From assembly GCF_002250505.1 (NCBI RefSeq), contig NZ_NJGY01000002.1, forward strand, positions 838,407 through 902,406: a stretch of DNA of 64,000 bases, in the 5' to 3' direction. Made by a program: the position numbers and the translations under genes. Positions 24,194 through 33,152 of the stretch are shown here, in pieces; positions within the stretch are counted from its first letter, which is position 1, and every line of letters starts with the position of its first letter. This DNA is from Janthinobacterium sp. PC23-8 (GTDB lineage: Bacteria > Pseudomonadota > Gammaproteobacteria > Burkholderiales > Burkholderiaceae_D). Below the pieces are notes generated by a model. The model worked only from the letters and a program-made list of their open reading frames with translations. It did not search any database and was not told the origin of the DNA.

Positions 24194-25323
24194 GCGAAAA
24201 CAGCAAAATCGAATGGTGCGATCACACGTTCAATCCGTGGGAAGGATGCCAGAAAGTCGGCCCAGGTTGCGATCACTGCTACGCCGAGACGCGCAACGCT
24301 CGCTTTGCCGGCGGCATGGCCGTGAACTGGGGCCCGGGCGCGCCGCGCCGCCGCACCAGCGCCGCGAACTGGAAAAAGCCGCTCGCCTGGAGCATGACCA
24401 ACTTCGTCGAGTGCGAAGCATGTGGCCATCGCGGCGCCGGCGTTCCGTGGCGAGACGTCGGGCCGAACATGGGCATCATCGACGACGGTCACCAATGCGC
24501 TGCATGCGGATCCCGCAACGTCGAGCCGACCCGGGCGCGCGTGTTCTGCGCCAGCCTGGCCGACGTGTTCGACAATGCTGTCGATCCGCAATGGCGCTTC
24601 GACCTGATGCGCCTCATTGAGCAGACGCCGAATCTGGACTGGCTGCTGCTGACCAAACGAATCGGCAACGCTGCGACCATGCTCGATGAAGCCGTGCTGG
24701 CGATCAACCATGGTCGCTGGAACTGGCGCGACAACGCTTTCCCGAATGTCTGGCTCGGCGCCACCGTCGTGAACCAGGCCGAAGCCGACCGCGATATCCC
24801 GAAGCTGCTGGCCGTGCCAGCTGCGCGCCGATTCTTGAGCATGGAGCCTCTGCTGGGGCCGGTCAACCTGACGGCTATCCCGATGAGTGGAAGCGGGCAC
24901 CACGAGTTCGATCCCATCATCACCGCCAACGTGCTGCGACGCGCCGAGGCGTATCCGCCTCTTCCATCGCTGGACTGGGTCATCGTCGGCGGCGAATCAG
25001 GCCCCGGCGCCCGGCCAATGCATCCGTTGTGGGCGCGCAACCTGCGCGACCAGTGCGCGGCCGCCGGCGTGCCGTTCCTGTTCAAGCAATGGGGCGAGTG
25101 GTTGCCGGGCGGCCATTACACCACCGAGTTGGCTATCAAGGATTCAAACCCGGGCGAGAGCAAGTATCTCTGCGCGCTGTGGACGGGCGCGACCTGGAAT
25201 TTCGGGCGCTTTGGCCCGGACGAAATCCATTTCGAGGCTGAGCCGATGTACCTGGTGGGCAAGAAAGCATCCGGCCGCGAATTGTACGGCCGCACTCATG
25301 ATGAATTTCCGGAGGCAGTATGA
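24190..25323 (+). CDS. DUF5131 (phage Gp37/Gp68-like) protein
   Basis: The 377-aa protein starts MSENSKIEWCDHTFNPWEGC, then CQKVGPGCDHCYAE, a three-cysteine cluster as in radical-SAM-like folds. Further motifs are WLLLTKRIGN, WLGATVVNQAEAD, RRFLSMEPLLGPV and WVIVGGESGPGARPM, all diagnostic of DUF5131. A four-Cys ribbon (CEACGHRG...CAACGSRN) is inserted at about 76-106. The biochemical function of the family is not established; an iron-sulfur enzyme acting on nucleic acid is the likely guess. It is coupled both sides by ATGA. Confidence 0.85.
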   Translation: MSENSKIEWCDHTFNPWEGCQKVGPGCDHCYAETRNARFAGGMAVNWGPGAPRRRTSAANWKKPLAWSMTNFVECEACGHRGAGVPWRDVGPNMGIIDDGHQCAACGSRNVEPTRARVFCASLADVFDNAVDPQWRFDLMRLIEQTPNLDWLLLTKRIGNAATMLDEAVLAINHGRWNWRDNAFPNVWLGATVVNQAEADRDIPKLLAVPAARRFLSMEPLLGPVNLTAIPMSGSGHHEFDPIITANVLRRAEAYPPLPSLDWVIVGGESGPGARPMHPLWARNLRDQCAAAGVPFLFKQWGEWLPGGHYTTELAIKDSNPGESKYLCALWTGATWNFGRFGPDEIHFEAEPMYLVGKKASGRELYGRTHDEFPEAV

Positions 25324-26006
25324 AAGAGCGCCCTATCCTCATGAACAGCGCCATGGTGTGCGCCACCCTGGCCGGCACCAAGACGCAGACCAGGCGGATT
25401 ATCAAGTTGCCGCCGGCACCGGCGGCGCTGGGCGAGTGGCAGGCATCGACCATCGGCGGCGAGAACGGCGGGCGGACGGCGGCCGGCAATGAAGTGCCCC
25501 TGCGAGCGGTTATCTGGCACACACGCACCGGCAAGACCATCAGTTGCCCACACGGCCAGCCTGGCGACCGCCTGTGGGTGCGCGAAACGTGGGTGTGCGA
25601 CGATTTCCGAGTGCAGGCCGGCCCCTACCTTGAAGTGCCAGGCGCGCGGGAGGCGCTTTTCTATCGCGCCGACAACGAGCAGTCATTTGAAGCGCCGGAA
25701 GGAAAGTATTGGAAGCCTTCTATCCACATGCCGCGATGGGCCAGCAGGATCCTGCTGGAGATCGTGTCGGTGCGCGTCGAGCGGCTGAACGACTGCAGCG
25801 AGGCGGATGCAATAGCGGAAGGCGTACGCAAGTTCACCGACTCCTTCATGCGTGGATTACCCGGCTGGGAAGGCTACCCCGGCGCATTCGCACGGCCGGA
25901 CGCTTACACCGCCTATTACGACCTGTGGGAGAAGATCAACGGCGTCGGCAGTTGGGACGCTAACCCATGGGTGTGGGTAATCGAATTTAAGCGAGTGACG
26001 CCATGA
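25320..26006 (+). CDS. ASCH-like phage protein
   Basis: The 228-aa protein shows MNSAMVCATLAGTKTQTRRI, HGQPGDRLWVRETWVC, SIHMPRWASRILLEIVSVRV and LNDCSEADAIAEGV, the pattern of phage ASCH/PUA-like proteins, a fold that binds RNA or modified bases. It follows the DUF5131 gene with a 4-nt overlap, a pairing I recall in other phages. A joint role in base modification or its recognition is inference. Confidence 0.72.
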   Translation: MKERPILMNSAMVCATLAGTKTQTRRIIKLPPAPAALGEWQASTIGGENGGRTAAGNEVPLRAVIWHTRTGKTISCPHGQPGDRLWVRETWVCDDFRVQAGPYLEVPGAREALFYRADNEQSFEAPEGKYWKPSIHMPRWASRILLEIVSVRVERLNDCSEADAIAEGVRKFTDSFMRGLPGWEGYPGAFARPDAYTAYYDLWEKINGVGSWDANPWVWVIEFKRVTP

Positions 26007-26437
26007 ACCCGCGCATCTACAAGAAGCAGGCAAAGCGCGCCGTCCAGCTGCTGCGGAGCTTTGGCGACAAAACCAAATATGCGCCAAGTAGCGAGCCGGG
26101 TGTCATCGACATGCCGATGCGCTGGCCGCGCCAGCAGTGGCTCAAGCGAGCAAATCCGGCGCGCTATCAGCTCTGGAACCGCATCAGCAGCATACCTGAG
26201 TGGCACCAGTGCGGATGGGACGGAGACGCAGAAGGCGGCGATGCGCGCGTGGACTGGGTATCCCATTACGGTTACGCACGCTTGCCTGAAGGCTTCTTCG
26301 ACGGGCCGGAATGGGATAACGGCGGAAAACCATGGCCGCGCATGACCACCAGCCAGCGCATGGGCATGTGGCGATTCAGCCAGATTGCACCAGGCTGGCG
26401 GTGGCGCGGCGGTCGCGCTGTGCAGGTGGCGTCGTGA
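26003..26437 (+). CDS. 144-aa Trp-rich phage protein
   Basis: MNPRIYKKQAKRAVQLLRSF... is followed by MRWPRQQWLKRANPARYQLW and several Trp/Gly stretches. It is in an ATGA/GTGA chain. No known family recognised. Confidence 0.6.
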   Translation: MNPRIYKKQAKRAVQLLRSFGDKTKYAPSSEPGVIDMPMRWPRQQWLKRANPARYQLWNRISSIPEWHQCGWDGDAEGGDARVDWVSHYGYARLPEGFFDGPEWDNGGKPWPRMTTSQRMGMWRFSQIAPGWRWRGGRAVQVAS

Positions 26438-26805
26438 GCGCAATGATCCTGCGCAGCGTGGCGGAAACGCTGCCGCGCTTCGCCTATCGATTCGCTAACG
26501 AGGTCGCACTGCACGAGGGCATGGCGCAGGTGCTCGCCGAAGCCGGAATCGAGTTCCAGCGCGAGGTGGTGGCCGGGCCGAGGGATCGCTTCGACTTCCT
26601 CGTCGCGCCAGGCATCGTCATCGAGGCCAAAATTAAAGGTTCGCTGTCGCAGGCGCTCACGCAAATCGCCCGATACGCCGCCCGGCCCGACGTTACAGCC
26701 GTGGTGCTGGTAACGACCAGGTTCTGGGGCAGCGCGGGCGCCAAGGTCGACCAACTGCACGGCAAGCCAGTGCGCATTATCAAACTGACAGGAGCATCGT
26801 TTTGA
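26434..26805 (+). CDS. PD-(D/E)XK-type nuclease
   Basis: A GTG start in a GTGA overlap gives 123 aa. The catalytic pattern is visible in GPRDRFDFLVAPGIVIEAKI, an Asp in the first strand pair then Glu-x-Lys, followed by the helix SLSQALTQIARYA typical of small restriction-endonuclease-like folds (VRR-NUC group). It is joined by TTGA to the SNF2 helicase gene, the common phage nuclease-helicase pair. Substrate is unknown. Confidence 0.75.
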   Translation: MSAMILRSVAETLPRFAYRFANEVALHEGMAQVLAEAGIEFQREVVAGPRDRFDFLVAPGIVIEAKIKGSLSQALTQIARYAARPDVTAVVLVTTRFWGSAGAKVDQLHGKPVRIIKLTGASF

Positions 26806-28556
26806 CTTCGACATACGGAACCATCAACTACACCGAGCGCTTCTGGCTAATCCAGGGCGAGCCGTTCGTGCGGGCGCGACTCAAGCGCGTTTTCCCAAGG
26901 GTGCCGCAGCACGCCGCGAAGCACATCTGCATTTCGGTGACGCCCGAGAATACGCGAGAGCTGGCCTGGTTTATCGACAGGTACCCGATGGACGTCGACC
27001 GCCGCGACATCATGGACCGGTTGGCCGATCAGCACCGGGATTGCGAAACACGACTGGCTGACCTGATGGCCGGCCATGTGGCGCCTTTCGAGATCAAACT
27101 CGCCAAGCCGGCGCGCGAGTATCAGGCCTTCGCGGCGCAGATGCTCGAACTGAAAGGCGGCTTCTTGCTGGCCGACGACCTGGGCCTGGGCAAAACGGTC
27201 TCAGCGATCTGCGGCATGGTGCGCACTGAGAACCTGCCCGTGGTGGTAGTCTGCCCGGCGCACTTGCCGCGCCAGTGGCGCGCCATGATCAAGGAATTCG
27301 CACCCGACTTGACCGTGCACATTCTCAAGAAGGGCTCGCCATACGACCTGATGCCCCGCTCGCGCTCGAAGCAGATTGAACTGATTCCGCCGCGCCTGCC
27401 GGACGTGATCATCACCTCGTATCACAAACTGCGCGGCTGGGCCGAGACTTTGCACGGCGTGGCGAAATACGTGGTCTATGACGAATGCCAGGCACTGCGC
27501 AGCCCCGGCACCGCTATCTACCAGGCTGCCGCACACCTTGGCGCCGGTGCCGCGCGGCGCATGGGCCTGAGCGCGACGCCGATCTACAACTACGGCCACG
27601 AGTTTTATCACGTGCTGAACGTGGTGGCGCCCGAGGCGCTAGGCGAGTACGACGAATTCGTGCGCGAGTGGTGCTCGACCGAAGTGGACGGCAAGGCCAG
27701 GCTGGCCAACGCCAAGGAATTCGGCGCCTACCTGCGCCGCGAGGGCATCATGCTGCGCCGCACGCGCGCCGACGTCGGCCGCGAGCTGCCCGACCTGTCG
27801 AAGATCGTGCACGAAGTGGATGCCGACGAGAAGGCGCTCGACGCCCTGCACAGTGATGCGATCTCCCTGGCCAAGATCGTCTTGCGCCATAACGAGCAGT
27901 TCCGCGGTGAAAAGATGCAGGCCGCCGGCGAGTTCGACGCGCTGATGCGCCAAGCTACTGGCATCGCCAAGGCGCCGTACGTCGCCGAATTTGTCAAGCT
28001 GCTGCTCGACAGTGGCGAGCCGATCGTGCTGTTCGGCTGGCACCGCGCGGTCTATAGCATCTGGATGGAGGCGCTGGCCAGCTTCAACCCTGTCTTGTAC
28101 ACGGGCAGCGAGTCAGCAAACCAAAAGGACGAGGCAGTCAGCGCCTTCCTGACCGGCAAGGCCCAGGTGCTGATTATGTCGCTGCGGTCCGGCGCCGGCG
28201 TCGACGGCCTGCAGGGCTACTGCAACACCGTCGTGTTCGGTGAGCTGGACTGGTCGCCTGGCGTTCATGAGCAATGTATCGGGCGCGTGCACCGGGATGG
28301 ACAGGATGCGCCCTGCTCTGCCTACTTTCTCGTGTCGGACAGCGGCGCCGACCCGATCATGGCCGAAGTGCTGGGCGTGAAGCGTGAGCAGATCGAATCG
28401 GTGCGCAATCCGGACTCGGCGCTTGCCGAACGGATCAACACCGGCGAGAACAACATTCAGCGGCTCGCGCGGGAATTTTTGGCGCGGCGCGGCGAGGCGT
28501 TGGCGCCAGTCGAGACGGTGGCCGCACTTCCAGGCGCTCCAGGAGCTGCGCCATGA
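26802..28556 (+). CDS. SNF2-family helicase
   Basis: TTG at 26802 overlaps the nuclease stop and follows AGGAG. The 584-aa protein has Walker A DDLGLGKT (125-132), DEXH-type box DECQ (227-230), GLSATP, and C-terminal motifs VLIMSLRSGAGVDGL and QCIGRVHRDGQ. It is a double-strand DNA translocase probably working with the nuclease in phage DNA repair or recombination. The C-terminus ends in a Pro/Ala tail. Confidence 0.9.
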   Translation: MTSTYGTINYTERFWLIQGEPFVRARLKRVFPRVPQHAAKHICISVTPENTRELAWFIDRYPMDVDRRDIMDRLADQHRDCETRLADLMAGHVAPFEIKLAKPAREYQAFAAQMLELKGGFLLADDLGLGKTVSAICGMVRTENLPVVVVCPAHLPRQWRAMIKEFAPDLTVHILKKGSPYDLMPRSRSKQIELIPPRLPDVIITSYHKLRGWAETLHGVAKYVVYDECQALRSPGTAIYQAAAHLGAGAARRMGLSATPIYNYGHEFYHVLNVVAPEALGEYDEFVREWCSTEVDGKARLANAKEFGAYLRREGIMLRRTRADVGRELPDLSKIVHEVDADEKALDALHSDAISLAKIVLRHNEQFRGEKMQAAGEFDALMRQATGIAKAPYVAEFVKLLLDSGEPIVLFGWHRAVYSIWMEALASFNPVLYTGSESANQKDEAVSAFLTGKAQVLIMSLRSGAGVDGLQGYCNTVVFGELDWSPGVHEQCIGRVHRDGQDAPCSAYFLVSDSGADPIMAEVLGVKREQIESVRNPDSALAERINTGENNIQRLAREFLARRGEALAPVETVAALPGAPGAAP

Positions 28557-28672
28557 ACGACAACCACGAAGTCCCGAACAGCGAGCGCAGGCCACGCGCG
28601 GCACGTGTGGCGACGGCCCTGATCCTGATTTACGTAATCGCCAGCGTGACCGGCGCCTGGTGGGCGGCATGA
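28553..28672 (+). CDS. 39-aa single-span membrane peptide
   Basis: The frame has a basic N-terminal part (SERRPRAARVATA) and one hydrophobic span (LILIYVIASVTGAWWA). Start and stop both lie in ATGA overlaps. Function unknown. Confidence 0.58.
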   Translation: MNDNHEVPNSERRPRAARVATALILIYVIASVTGAWWAA

Positions 28673-28902
28673 GCGCCCGCACGCCGGCGCCAGCCGAATC
28701 GCCGCGCGATCTGGCCGACCAGCACGACCTGCGCCTGCACCGCGCAAAGCAACTGGCCAGGCCGGTCGGCTATCAGGGCCTGAACTGCTTCATTGCCGGC
28801 TTCTGCTGGCACAAGGGCGATGCTGACATGACTGTGTACATCGAGGGCCTGGCCGAACCGGTCGCGCCCGCCGAATTAACCATATTGGAGCAACCACAAT
28901 GA
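28669..28902 (+). CDS. 77-aa phage protein, unknown
   Basis: MSARTPAPAESPRDLADQHD... with GLNCFIAGFCWHKGDADMTV in the middle. Start is an ATGA overlap; the stop overlaps the next ATGATG start. Not recognised. Confidence 0.55.
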   Translation: MSARTPAPAESPRDLADQHDLRLHRAKQLARPVGYQGLNCFIAGFCWHKGDADMTVYIEGLAEPVAPAELTILEQPQ

Positions 28903-30218
28903 TGAATAACGAGCAACACAAGCAAATCAGCAATGCACTGATGATGGCGGCCCTGGGCTGCGGGCACACGATCGACAGCAGCTGCATCACCCTGCAATGC
29001 GATCCTGCAAAGCCAGGCAATGCGCTGGCCCAACTCTCCGGCCGCCTGCTGGATGCATATTTGACGGCAGTTGGCGCAAGCGCCGCGCCCCAAGGCCAGC
29101 CGATCATCGGGCGCCTAATGGATCAAATCTCCGCGTTGCCGGTGCTGTGGGGCCTGAACGAGCCGGGCGCGCTGCTGCGCAACAGCGATGTGTTCCGCGT
29201 GCTGGCCGCTGCTGGCCGCGAGCAAGCCGCCCTCGCAGCCGCCCCGGTGCAGGCGCAAGAGCCGGTGGCGTGTGATTGCGAGGGCGCTGGAGGTTGCAGT
29301 AAATCGTTTGAATTGGCCGCCGGAGAATTTTGCAAGGCGTCTTGCTTTTCAGCTGCTGAACAGATGGCTTTTTGCGACCCGGTGCAGCCCGTGGCCGTGA
29401 CGACGGATGGTGACATCTACCAATTGCGGCTGGAAAACGGTTTATGGAAAGACGTTGATGAGGGAATGTTTAAATACGAATCTAAACGCGGCGCCAATGG
29501 TCGCGTTGTCCATATCGCCGCCCCAGCAGCGCAGGGCGATGCCACTGATACCCGCGCAGCGCAGATCGGCGCCACATCGCACCTGATCGCCGAGCAGATA
29601 TTCAACATCGCTACGCCCTACTTCCTGTGGACGAAGGACGGTGCCGCGTGCGACGGCTGGCAGCGTGCTACAGCGGGAGCCATCGGAATGCCTGGCCTTT
29701 TGTCTTTCGCCAAAGCTTTGATCGAGGCCACCCAAATGCCTGCCGTCACCAATACCTGCGCCGAAATGCGCGCGCTGTGCAGCGCATGCGGCGGCACGGG
29801 CGACGTGCACAACATAGATGGCGAATGGCGTGGCCAATGCACCTGCGTCCATGCATGGCAACAGCGCGCCGAGAAAGCCGAGGCCGACTGCCAAATCATT
29901 GGCGATAAAAATGATCGGCTACTGAAGTGCGTGGAACATCATCAAGCGATCGCTGATGATTGGCAGGGCAAGGCGGAAGATGCGCTGGACCGAGTGAAGG
30001 AGTTGGAGGCGCAGCTTGCGCGGCGCGGTGTTCCACTCTCGCCCGAAACGCAGCAGGCCATCGCCGCCGCGCGCGCCGCTGGCCAGTCGATCGCTGCAAC
30101 GCCGGGCGGCCTGGTCTTCATGAACGACGGCGCCGAGCCTGGCAACGGTGAGCTGGACTGCCCTGCTTGCGGCGGCAGTGGTCACGCCGGCGACGTGACG
30201 ACAGGGAGCGCGCCATGA
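28899..30218 (+). CDS. 439-aa phage protein with two DnaJ-like zinc motifs
   Basis: The N-terminal 110 residues are helical (QISNALMMAALGCGHTIDSS). A Cys-rich segment CDCEGAGGC...CKASCFS follows at about 124-145. A DnaJ-type knuckle CSACGGTGD...CTC lies near residue 290, a coiled coil near 315-370, and a second knuckle CPACGGSGHAGD near the C-terminus. Such modular proteins are common at this place in betaproteobacterial prophages. Function unknown. Confidence 0.65.
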   Translation: MMNNEQHKQISNALMMAALGCGHTIDSSCITLQCDPAKPGNALAQLSGRLLDAYLTAVGASAAPQGQPIIGRLMDQISALPVLWGLNEPGALLRNSDVFRVLAAAGREQAALAAAPVQAQEPVACDCEGAGGCSKSFELAAGEFCKASCFSAAEQMAFCDPVQPVAVTTDGDIYQLRLENGLWKDVDEGMFKYESKRGANGRVVHIAAPAAQGDATDTRAAQIGATSHLIAEQIFNIATPYFLWTKDGAACDGWQRATAGAIGMPGLLSFAKALIEATQMPAVTNTCAEMRALCSACGGTGDVHNIDGEWRGQCTCVHAWQQRAEKAEADCQIIGDKNDRLLKCVEHHQAIADDWQGKAEDALDRVKELEAQLARRGVPLSPETQQAIAAARAAGQSIAATPGGLVFMNDGAEPGNGELDCPACGGSGHAGDVTTGSAP

Positions 30219-30550
30219 ACATGGGCGAGCACGACATGGTGGCCAAGCTGGTCGAGACCATCGAGCGCAATGCGCGCGCAGCAGCCGCCAAGGCGGAGGC
30301 GCAGCGTCAGCCTCTGGCCTGGGTAAAGCTGGAGCGCTACGTCGAGATATCAGGTGATTCCGTTGATTCCGTGCAGGCTCGCCGCAAGGCGGGCAAGTGG
30401 TTCGACGGTGTTCAATGCAAAATTGTAGACGGTCGGTTGTGGATAAATCTGCCGGCTGTAGAAGAATGGGTTGAAAAATGGGAACAAAACAGTCGGGGCC
30501 TCCAGGTGTTGAACTCCGGTCGGGGGTCAAAAGCGAATCGATCAGAATAA
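30215..30550 (+). CDS. Excisionase-like DNA-binding protein
   Basis: The 111-aa product has WVKLERYVEISGDSVDSVQA followed by RRKAGKWFDGVQCKIVDGRL and WINLPAVEEWVE, a winged-helix typical of phage excisionases. Start is an ATGA overlap. It overlaps the integrase start by 73 nt. It should bend the attachment DNA and favour excision. Confidence 0.78.
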   Translation: MNMGEHDMVAKLVETIERNARAAAAKAEAQRQPLAWVKLERYVEISGDSVDSVQARRKAGKWFDGVQCKIVDGRLWINLPAVEEWVEKWEQNSRGLQVLNSGRGSKANRSE

Positions 30551-31665
30551 AGTTCATGTATCGTGGCGCCGAGTGCAGGGAGACATTGAAGCTCGCCCAT
30601 ACGAAGGCGAATATCAAATACGCCGAGCGCCTGCGCGGCGAGATCCTGAACGCGATTCAGCTCAGGACTTTTTCATATGCGGAGTATTTCCCCGAATCGC
30701 CGCAGTTGAAAAGGCTGGGCATGCAGCCCAAGCAGCATCAAATGACCGTAGGCGACCTGATGGAAGATCAATTCCGATTGTATGAGCGCACGCTGTCGGC
30801 CAGAACCCTCGCAGTCTATCGCCGGATTTACCAGACAAAGCTCAAGCCGAAATGGGGGAAGGCCCTGCTTTCAGAAGCCACCCCGGCGGCACTTCGAGCA
30901 TGGATTGGTGAAATGTCAGTCTCGGCACGATCAATTCGCCAAGTTCTTATCCCCCTTCGCGGGGCGTTTGATCTTGGGGTCAATGACGATCTGATAGAAA
31001 GCAACCCGCTGGACCGGGTGAAGCTGAAGAAAATCCTTGATAGGGACGCTCACGAAGCCAAGTCAGTGACCGATCCATTTAGCGCCGATGAAATCCAGGC
31101 GATTTTACGGGCTAGCGACGGGCAATGCCGCAATGTGTTCGCTTTCGCCTTTTCGACCGGCATGCGGCCAAGCGAGTACATTGCGCTCAAGTGGGGGTCT
31201 GTCGACTGGATCGAGCACACCATCAAGGTAGAGCGAACGAGGGTCAACGGCGACTCCAGGGATGAGGTGAAGACAAGGGCCGCGAAGCGGCTCATTGACA
31301 TGCGACAAGGCGCTTTAGAGGCGCTTGTTGCGCAGCGACCACATACTGCACTTGCAAATGACGAAATATTCCATGATCCGATAACTGCTCATGGGTGGTT
31401 GACATCGCAGCGCGTGGCGCTGTTCTGGGAGGCGGCGCTAAAGCGAGCCGGCGTCAGATACCGCAACCTCTACCAAACGAGACATACTTTCGCGTCTACG
31501 TTGCTGTCGACTGGCGAGAATTTGTTCTATGTTGCCAAGCAGATGGGGCACACAGACACCACCATGATTACCCGGACATACGGGCGCTGGATAGAACAGG
31601 AAGATGGTGTCTTGCCGGTTTTTTACGAACGTGTCAACGCGAGGAAAAAGACAGCGGCACTGTAA
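30478..31665 (+). CDS. int: Phage integrase (tyrosine recombinase)
   Basis: The 395-aa protein has an N-terminal arm-binding region, a core-binding SAM-like region (about 90-185) and a catalytic domain with Arg230 (STGMRPSEY), Arg335-His336 (YQTRHTFAS), His358 (MGHTDTTM) and nucleophile Tyr368 (RTYGRW). The residue that is usually the first His of the HxxR box is Tyr here. The start lies inside the xis frame without a strong site, so reinitiation is likely. Host sequence starts shortly after its stop. Confidence 0.95.
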   Translation: MGTKQSGPPGVELRSGVKSESIRIKFMYRGAECRETLKLAHTKANIKYAERLRGEILNAIQLRTFSYAEYFPESPQLKRLGMQPKQHQMTVGDLMEDQFRLYERTLSARTLAVYRRIYQTKLKPKWGKALLSEATPAALRAWIGEMSVSARSIRQVLIPLRGAFDLGVNDDLIESNPLDRVKLKKILDRDAHEAKSVTDPFSADEIQAILRASDGQCRNVFAFAFSTGMRPSEYIALKWGSVDWIEHTIKVERTRVNGDSRDEVKTRAAKRLIDMRQGALEALVAQRPHTALANDEIFHDPITAHGWLTSQRVALFWEAALKRAGVRYRNLYQTRHTFASTLLSTGENLFYVAKQMGHTDTTMITRTYGRWIEQEDGVLPVFYERVNARKKTAAL

Positions 31666-31861
31666 ATTTTTCGCCCACGTTTCGCCCATTTAAATTACAA
31701 CCCTGCGCAAACCCGCATGGATACTAGCTATCAACCAGCGGGCGCAGATTATACAGAAGCTTGGACCTCCTGTCATTGCGGCATAGAAAAGATATTTAAG
31801 ACCGACAAGGACGGCCTGGGTCTGGAGGGCGAACCAGCATAGACCCGGCCCGCCGATCTGC

Positions 31862-32161
31862 TCAAGACTTGGCGCCCTTGCCACCGGCACGGCGCCGGCG
31901 CGCCTCTTTCGGATCGGCCTGCAGGGGCCGGTAGACTTCCACCCGGTCCTGCGCGCGCAAGACGGTATCGAGCGTCTTTTTCTTGCCGTAGATGCCGACC
32001 ATGTTGACCGCCAGGTCGATCTCGGGATGCTGCAATAGCAAGCCGCTGTGCTCGATCGCCTGCTGCACCGTGCTGCCGGGAGGCAGGTTCAGCGCGCGCA
32101 GGAAGGCCGCCTCGGGCAAGGCGTAGCAGACCTGCACCGCGAGGGACTCAGGCGCCGCCAT
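31862..32161 (-). CDS. rnfH: RnfH-family ubiquitin-like protein
   Basis: The 99-aa protein (VQVCYALPEAAFLRALNLPP; LAVNMVGIYGKKKTLDTVLR; DRVEVYRPLQADPKEARRRR) is the beta-grasp RnfH/UPF0125 family. It overlaps ratA by 14 nt; ratA-rnfH beside divergent smpB is the standard proteobacterial order. Molecular role is not settled. It is the first host gene beyond the prophage. Confidence 0.9.
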   Translation of the reverse strand: MAAPESLAVQVCYALPEAAFLRALNLPPGSTVQQAIEHSGLLLQHPEIDLAVNMVGIYGKKKTLDTVLRAQDRVEVYRPLQADPKEARRRRAGGKGAKS

Positions 32162-32585
32162 AGACGGTCTCGGCGCGCTTGCAGAAGGAATCGACCATGC
32201 TGTTGGCGATCATGCCGAAGACGGGGCCGATGATCTGTTCGAGCACGCGGCTGGAAAACTCGTAGCGCAGGTCGAGTTCGATCTTGCAGGCGTCTTCGCG
32301 CAAGGCCTTGAAGGTCCATACGCCGTCGAGGGTCTTGAAAGGACCGTCCACCAGTTTCATCTTGATGGAGCTGAACGGCACGTTCTCGTTGGACGTGGTG
32401 AAGCTTTGGCGCACGCCGTGGTACTGTATGCCCACGCTGGCGACGACGGAGTGTTCGCCGCGTTCGCGTATCTCGACCGCGCCGCACCAGGGCAGGAATT
32501 TGGGATAATCCTCCACCGCCGCCACCAGCGCGAACATTTGTTCGGCGCTGTAGCCGAGAAAAACTGATTTATGTACTACTGCCAT
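32148..32585 (-). CDS. ratA: RatA-type START/coenzyme Q-binding protein
   Basis: The 145-aa protein MAVVHKSVFLGYSAEQMFAL... with YPKFLPWCGAVEI and GPFKTLDGVWTFKAL is a polyketide-cyclase/START fold. In E. coli the homologue has been described as a ribosome-association toxin; others assign a ubiquinone-binding role like Coq10. It is divergent from smpB. Confidence 0.9.
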   Translation of the reverse strand: MAVVHKSVFLGYSAEQMFALVAAVEDYPKFLPWCGAVEIRERGEHSVVASVGIQYHGVRQSFTTSNENVPFSSIKMKLVDGPFKTLDGVWTFKALREDACKIELDLRYEFSSRVLEQIIGPVFGMIANSMVDSFCKRAETVYGGA

Positions 32586-32680
32586 TGAAGAACCATTTGC
32601 TATGATGTTGGATACATTTGGATTTTATCGCGCTTGCGCGAGACAGTAGTTTAACCGACCCGCGCACATTTACCATTCTC

Positions 32681-33130
32681 ATGACCATAGCAGACAATAG
32701 AAAAGCATTCCACGACTACTTCATCGAGGATCGCTACGAAGCCGGCATCGTGCTCGAAGGCTGGGAAGTCAAGGCCATCCGCGACGCCCGCGTGCAAATC
32801 AAGGAAGCATATGTCGTCGTCCGTGGCGACGAGTTGTTCCTGTTCGGCGCGCATATCAGCGCCCTGCCGACCGCCTCCACCCATATCCACCCGGAAGCGG
32901 TACGCACGCGCAAGCTGCTGCTGCACCGCACGGAAATGGACAAGCTGATCGGCAAGGTCGAGCGTTCCGGCTTCACCCTGGTGCCACTGAACCTGCACTA
33001 CAAGGGCGGCCGCGTGAAATGCGAAATCGGCCTGGCCAAGGGCAAGAAGCAGCACGACAAGCGCGCGGCCGAACGCGATCGCGACGGCGCGCGCGAGGTG
33101 CAGGCGGCGATGAAGACGAACCGGCGCTGA
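32681..33130 (+). CDS. smpB: SsrA-binding protein SmpB
   Basis: The 149-aa protein starts [20 protein letters not shown]; signature segments are [35 protein letters not shown] and [12 protein letters not shown]. It binds tmRNA to rescue stalled ribosomes. The start at 32681 matches family length; the upstream frame lacks homology. The ssrA gene itself is not seen in the window. Confidence 0.96.
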   Translation: MTIADNRKAFHDYFIEDRYEAGIVLEGWEVKAIRDARVQIKEAYVVVRGDELFLFGAHISALPTASTHIHPEAVRTRKLLLHRTEMDKLIGKVERSGFTLVPLNLHYKGGRVKCEIGLAKGKKQHDKRAAERDRDGAREVQAAMKTNRR

Positions 33131-33152
33131 TCAGCCAGCGTCACCTTCCAGC

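Larger units (their letters stand above)
1..31700. mobile_element. Lambdoid prophage, early/lysogeny half (left end off window)
   Basis: The region holds a tyrosine integrase and excisionase at its right end, a CI-like repressor with divergent early promoters, RecT with a YqaJ exonuclease, replication genes and dozens of small genes joined by ATGA, GTGA or TTGA overlaps. No capsid, tail or lysis gene is seen, so those lie left of position 1. The right boundary is placed between the integrase stop (31665) and host rnfH (31862). No tRNA gene lies there and the attachment core cannot be fixed from one end. The gene order mirrors lambda, with int/xis/recombination on one arm and cro/replication on the other. 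Confidence 0.93.

Noticed and set aside
28384..28668. Upstream extension of the 77-aa gene inside the SNF2 gene
   Set aside because: The ATGA overlap at 28669 and lack of any signal upstream favour the short form.
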